The notes under the pieces are model-generated. The model had not been told where the DNA came from. It searched no databases and saw nothing but the letters and a program-made list of their open reading frames with translations. Shown here one piece after another: positions 63,073-64,000 of a stretch of DNA of 64,000 nt (position 1 is its first letter; each line of letters opens with the position of its first letter). The DNA comes from Actinomadura hallensis (GTDB lineage Bacteria > Actinomycetota > Actinomycetes > Streptosporangiales > Streptosporangiaceae): positions 1,240,001-1,304,000 of the forward strand of contig NZ_VFPO01000001.1 in assembly GCF_006716765.1 (NCBI RefSeq). Reading direction: 5' to 3'. The translations under genes and the position numbers were made by a program.

Positions 63073-64000
63073 CTACTCCGGCCGCACCCAGCCGCCCTCG
63101 ACGAGCAGGTCGAGGACCTTGCCGACCGCCTCGTCCGGGGTCATCCCGGTCGTGTCGAGGGTGAGGTCGGCGTCCTCCGGCTCCTCGTAGGGGTCGGAGA
63201 TGCCGGTGAACTCCGGGATGAGACCCGCCCGCGCCTTCGCGTAAAGGCCCTTTCGGTCGCGGCGCTCGCACTCCTCCAGCGGCGTCGCGACGTGGACGAG
63301 GATGAAGTCGCCCACGGCCGACACCATCCGGCGCACCTCCGCGCGGGTCGCCGCGTAGGGCGCGATGGGCGCGCAGATCGCGGTGCCGCCGTGCCGGGTG
63401 ATCTCGGCGGCGACGAACCCGATCCGCCGGATGTTGAGGTCCCGGTCGGAGCGGGAGAAGGTCAGGCCCGCCGACAGCATCCGCCGCACGACGTCGCCGT
63501 CCAGCAGCGTCACCGTCCGGCCGCCGCGCTCGACCAGGGCGTCGGCGAGGCCCCGCGCGATCGTGGACTTCCCGGACCCGGACAGGCCCGTGAAGAACAC
63601 GGTGATGCCGCGCGACAGCTTCGGCGGCCGCGCCAGCGCCAGCTCGGCGGCGACGGCGGGCGGGGTGAACCAGTCGGGGACGGGCTCCCCGGCGTCGAGC
63701 AGCTCGCCGAGCTGCTCGGGGGTCAGCTCCGCCTTGACGTGGTCGGGCTCGATCCGCGCGACCGGCCGCCACACCTCCACGTCGGCGTCGTAGGCCCACG
63801 GCTCGGGCACGACGACCGGGATCGGGGTGCCCTCGGTGTCGCGGTCGCCGAGCAGGTGGGTGGCGCCGTACGCGGCGGCGACGTGCGCGCGCAGCAGCAC
63901 GTCGCGCTCCTCGTCGCCGCCCCGCGGCGGCAGCGGGACGGGGACGATCTCGGTGCCGTCCGGCAGGTCCCGCCGGACGGCCAGCATCGCCCGGACGAGC
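63073..64000 (-). CDS. cysC: Adenylylsulfate kinase fused to a Sat-like domain (5' end missing)
   Basis: Phosphorylates APS to PAPS, the sulfate donor. The C-terminal kinase (about 180 residues) has Walker A GLSGSGKSTIARGL, LLDGDVVRRMLSAGLTFS, DRDLNIRRIG and FTGISDPYEEP. Before it lies a piece of an ATP-sulfurylase (Sat)-like domain: AYGATHLLGD and LTPEQLGELLDAGEPVPDWF match Sat, but the expected GRDHAG signature reads GDRDTEG, so that half may be inactive. The frame is open to base 64000, so the start lies outside the window. With CysDN it completes PAPS synthesis. A 136-bp gap separates it from the permease gene. Confidence 0.9.
   Translation of the reverse strand, partial: LVRAMLAVRRDLPDGTEIVPVPLPPRGGDEERDVLLRAHVAAAYGATHLLGDRDTEGTPIPVVVPEPWAYDADVEVWRPVARIEPDHVKAELTPEQLGELLDAGEPVPDWFTPPAVAAELALARPPKLSRGITVFFTGLSGSGKSTIARGLADALVERGGRTVTLLDGDVVRRMLSAGLTFSRSDRDLNIRRIGFVAAEITRHGGTAICAPIAPYAATRAEVRRMVSAVGDFILVHVATPLEECERRDRKGLYAKARAGLIPEFTGISDPYEEPEDADLTLDTTGMTPDEAVGKVLDLLVEGGWVRPE

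Overview
The window is high-GC actinobacterial DNA, most likely from Actinomadura or a close relative in the Thermomonosporaceae (family-level inference from gene content, GC-rich codon use and frequent GTG starts; I could not run a search). Its backbone is a conserved actinobacterial block: pmt/rsmI divergent, then metG-tatD-rpf-rsmA-ispE, an ABC-F ATPase, tRNA-Gln, glmU-prs, rplY and pth. From established knowledge this matches the order of the M. tuberculosis Rv1002c-Rv1018c neighbourhood, with accessory blocks inserted.

Layout. 1-4.5 kb: the end of a penicillin-binding protein, a class A beta-lactamase lipoprotein, a LacI regulator and an MFS transporter. 4.5-14.8 kb: a membrane glycosylation block (Pmt protein mannosyltransferase, one polyprenol-type GT2 transferase, three large GT-C-like membrane proteins) around rsmI and a small zinc-ribbon protein. 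15-26.4 kb: housekeeping genes, interrupted by a GH26-like lipoprotein between rsmA and ispE. 26.4-29.1 kb: a MarR gene with twin operators, a gene-free stretch with a possible switching RNA structure, and a desaturase-TetR pair with a 20-bp palindromic operator. 29.3-34.7 kb: tRNA-Gln, glmU, prs, rplY and pth, with a 1-kb repeat array between prs and rplY.

34.9 kb to the end is a surface-polysaccharide region. The plus strand carries an initiating sugar-phosphate transferase, cysQ, cysD, cysN, a GT2 and a membrane-anchored secreted protein. The minus strand carries an eight-gene operon: Wzy-like polymerase, phosphotransferase, PAPS-type sulfotransferase, two Wzz/BY-kinase-like proteins whose Walker A motifs have decayed, a Wzx flippase, a ParB-like/methyltransferase fusion and an RCC1 lipoprotein. 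Beyond it lie a giant PKD/beta-propeller secreted protein, its shorter paralogue, a second GH26-like enzyme, a WecG/TagA transferase, a TauE/SafE permease and a CysC kinase fused to a Sat-like domain. Sulfate activation (CysDN, CysC), PAP removal (CysQ) and a sulfotransferase beside Wzx/Wzy/Wzz genes suggest a sulfated exopolysaccharide.

The most novel-looking non-coding signal is a repeat family at 6163-6492 and 32185-33204. Its copies keep three hairpins by compensatory base changes, and the second site is a 1-kb segment with long inverted ends and no transposase.
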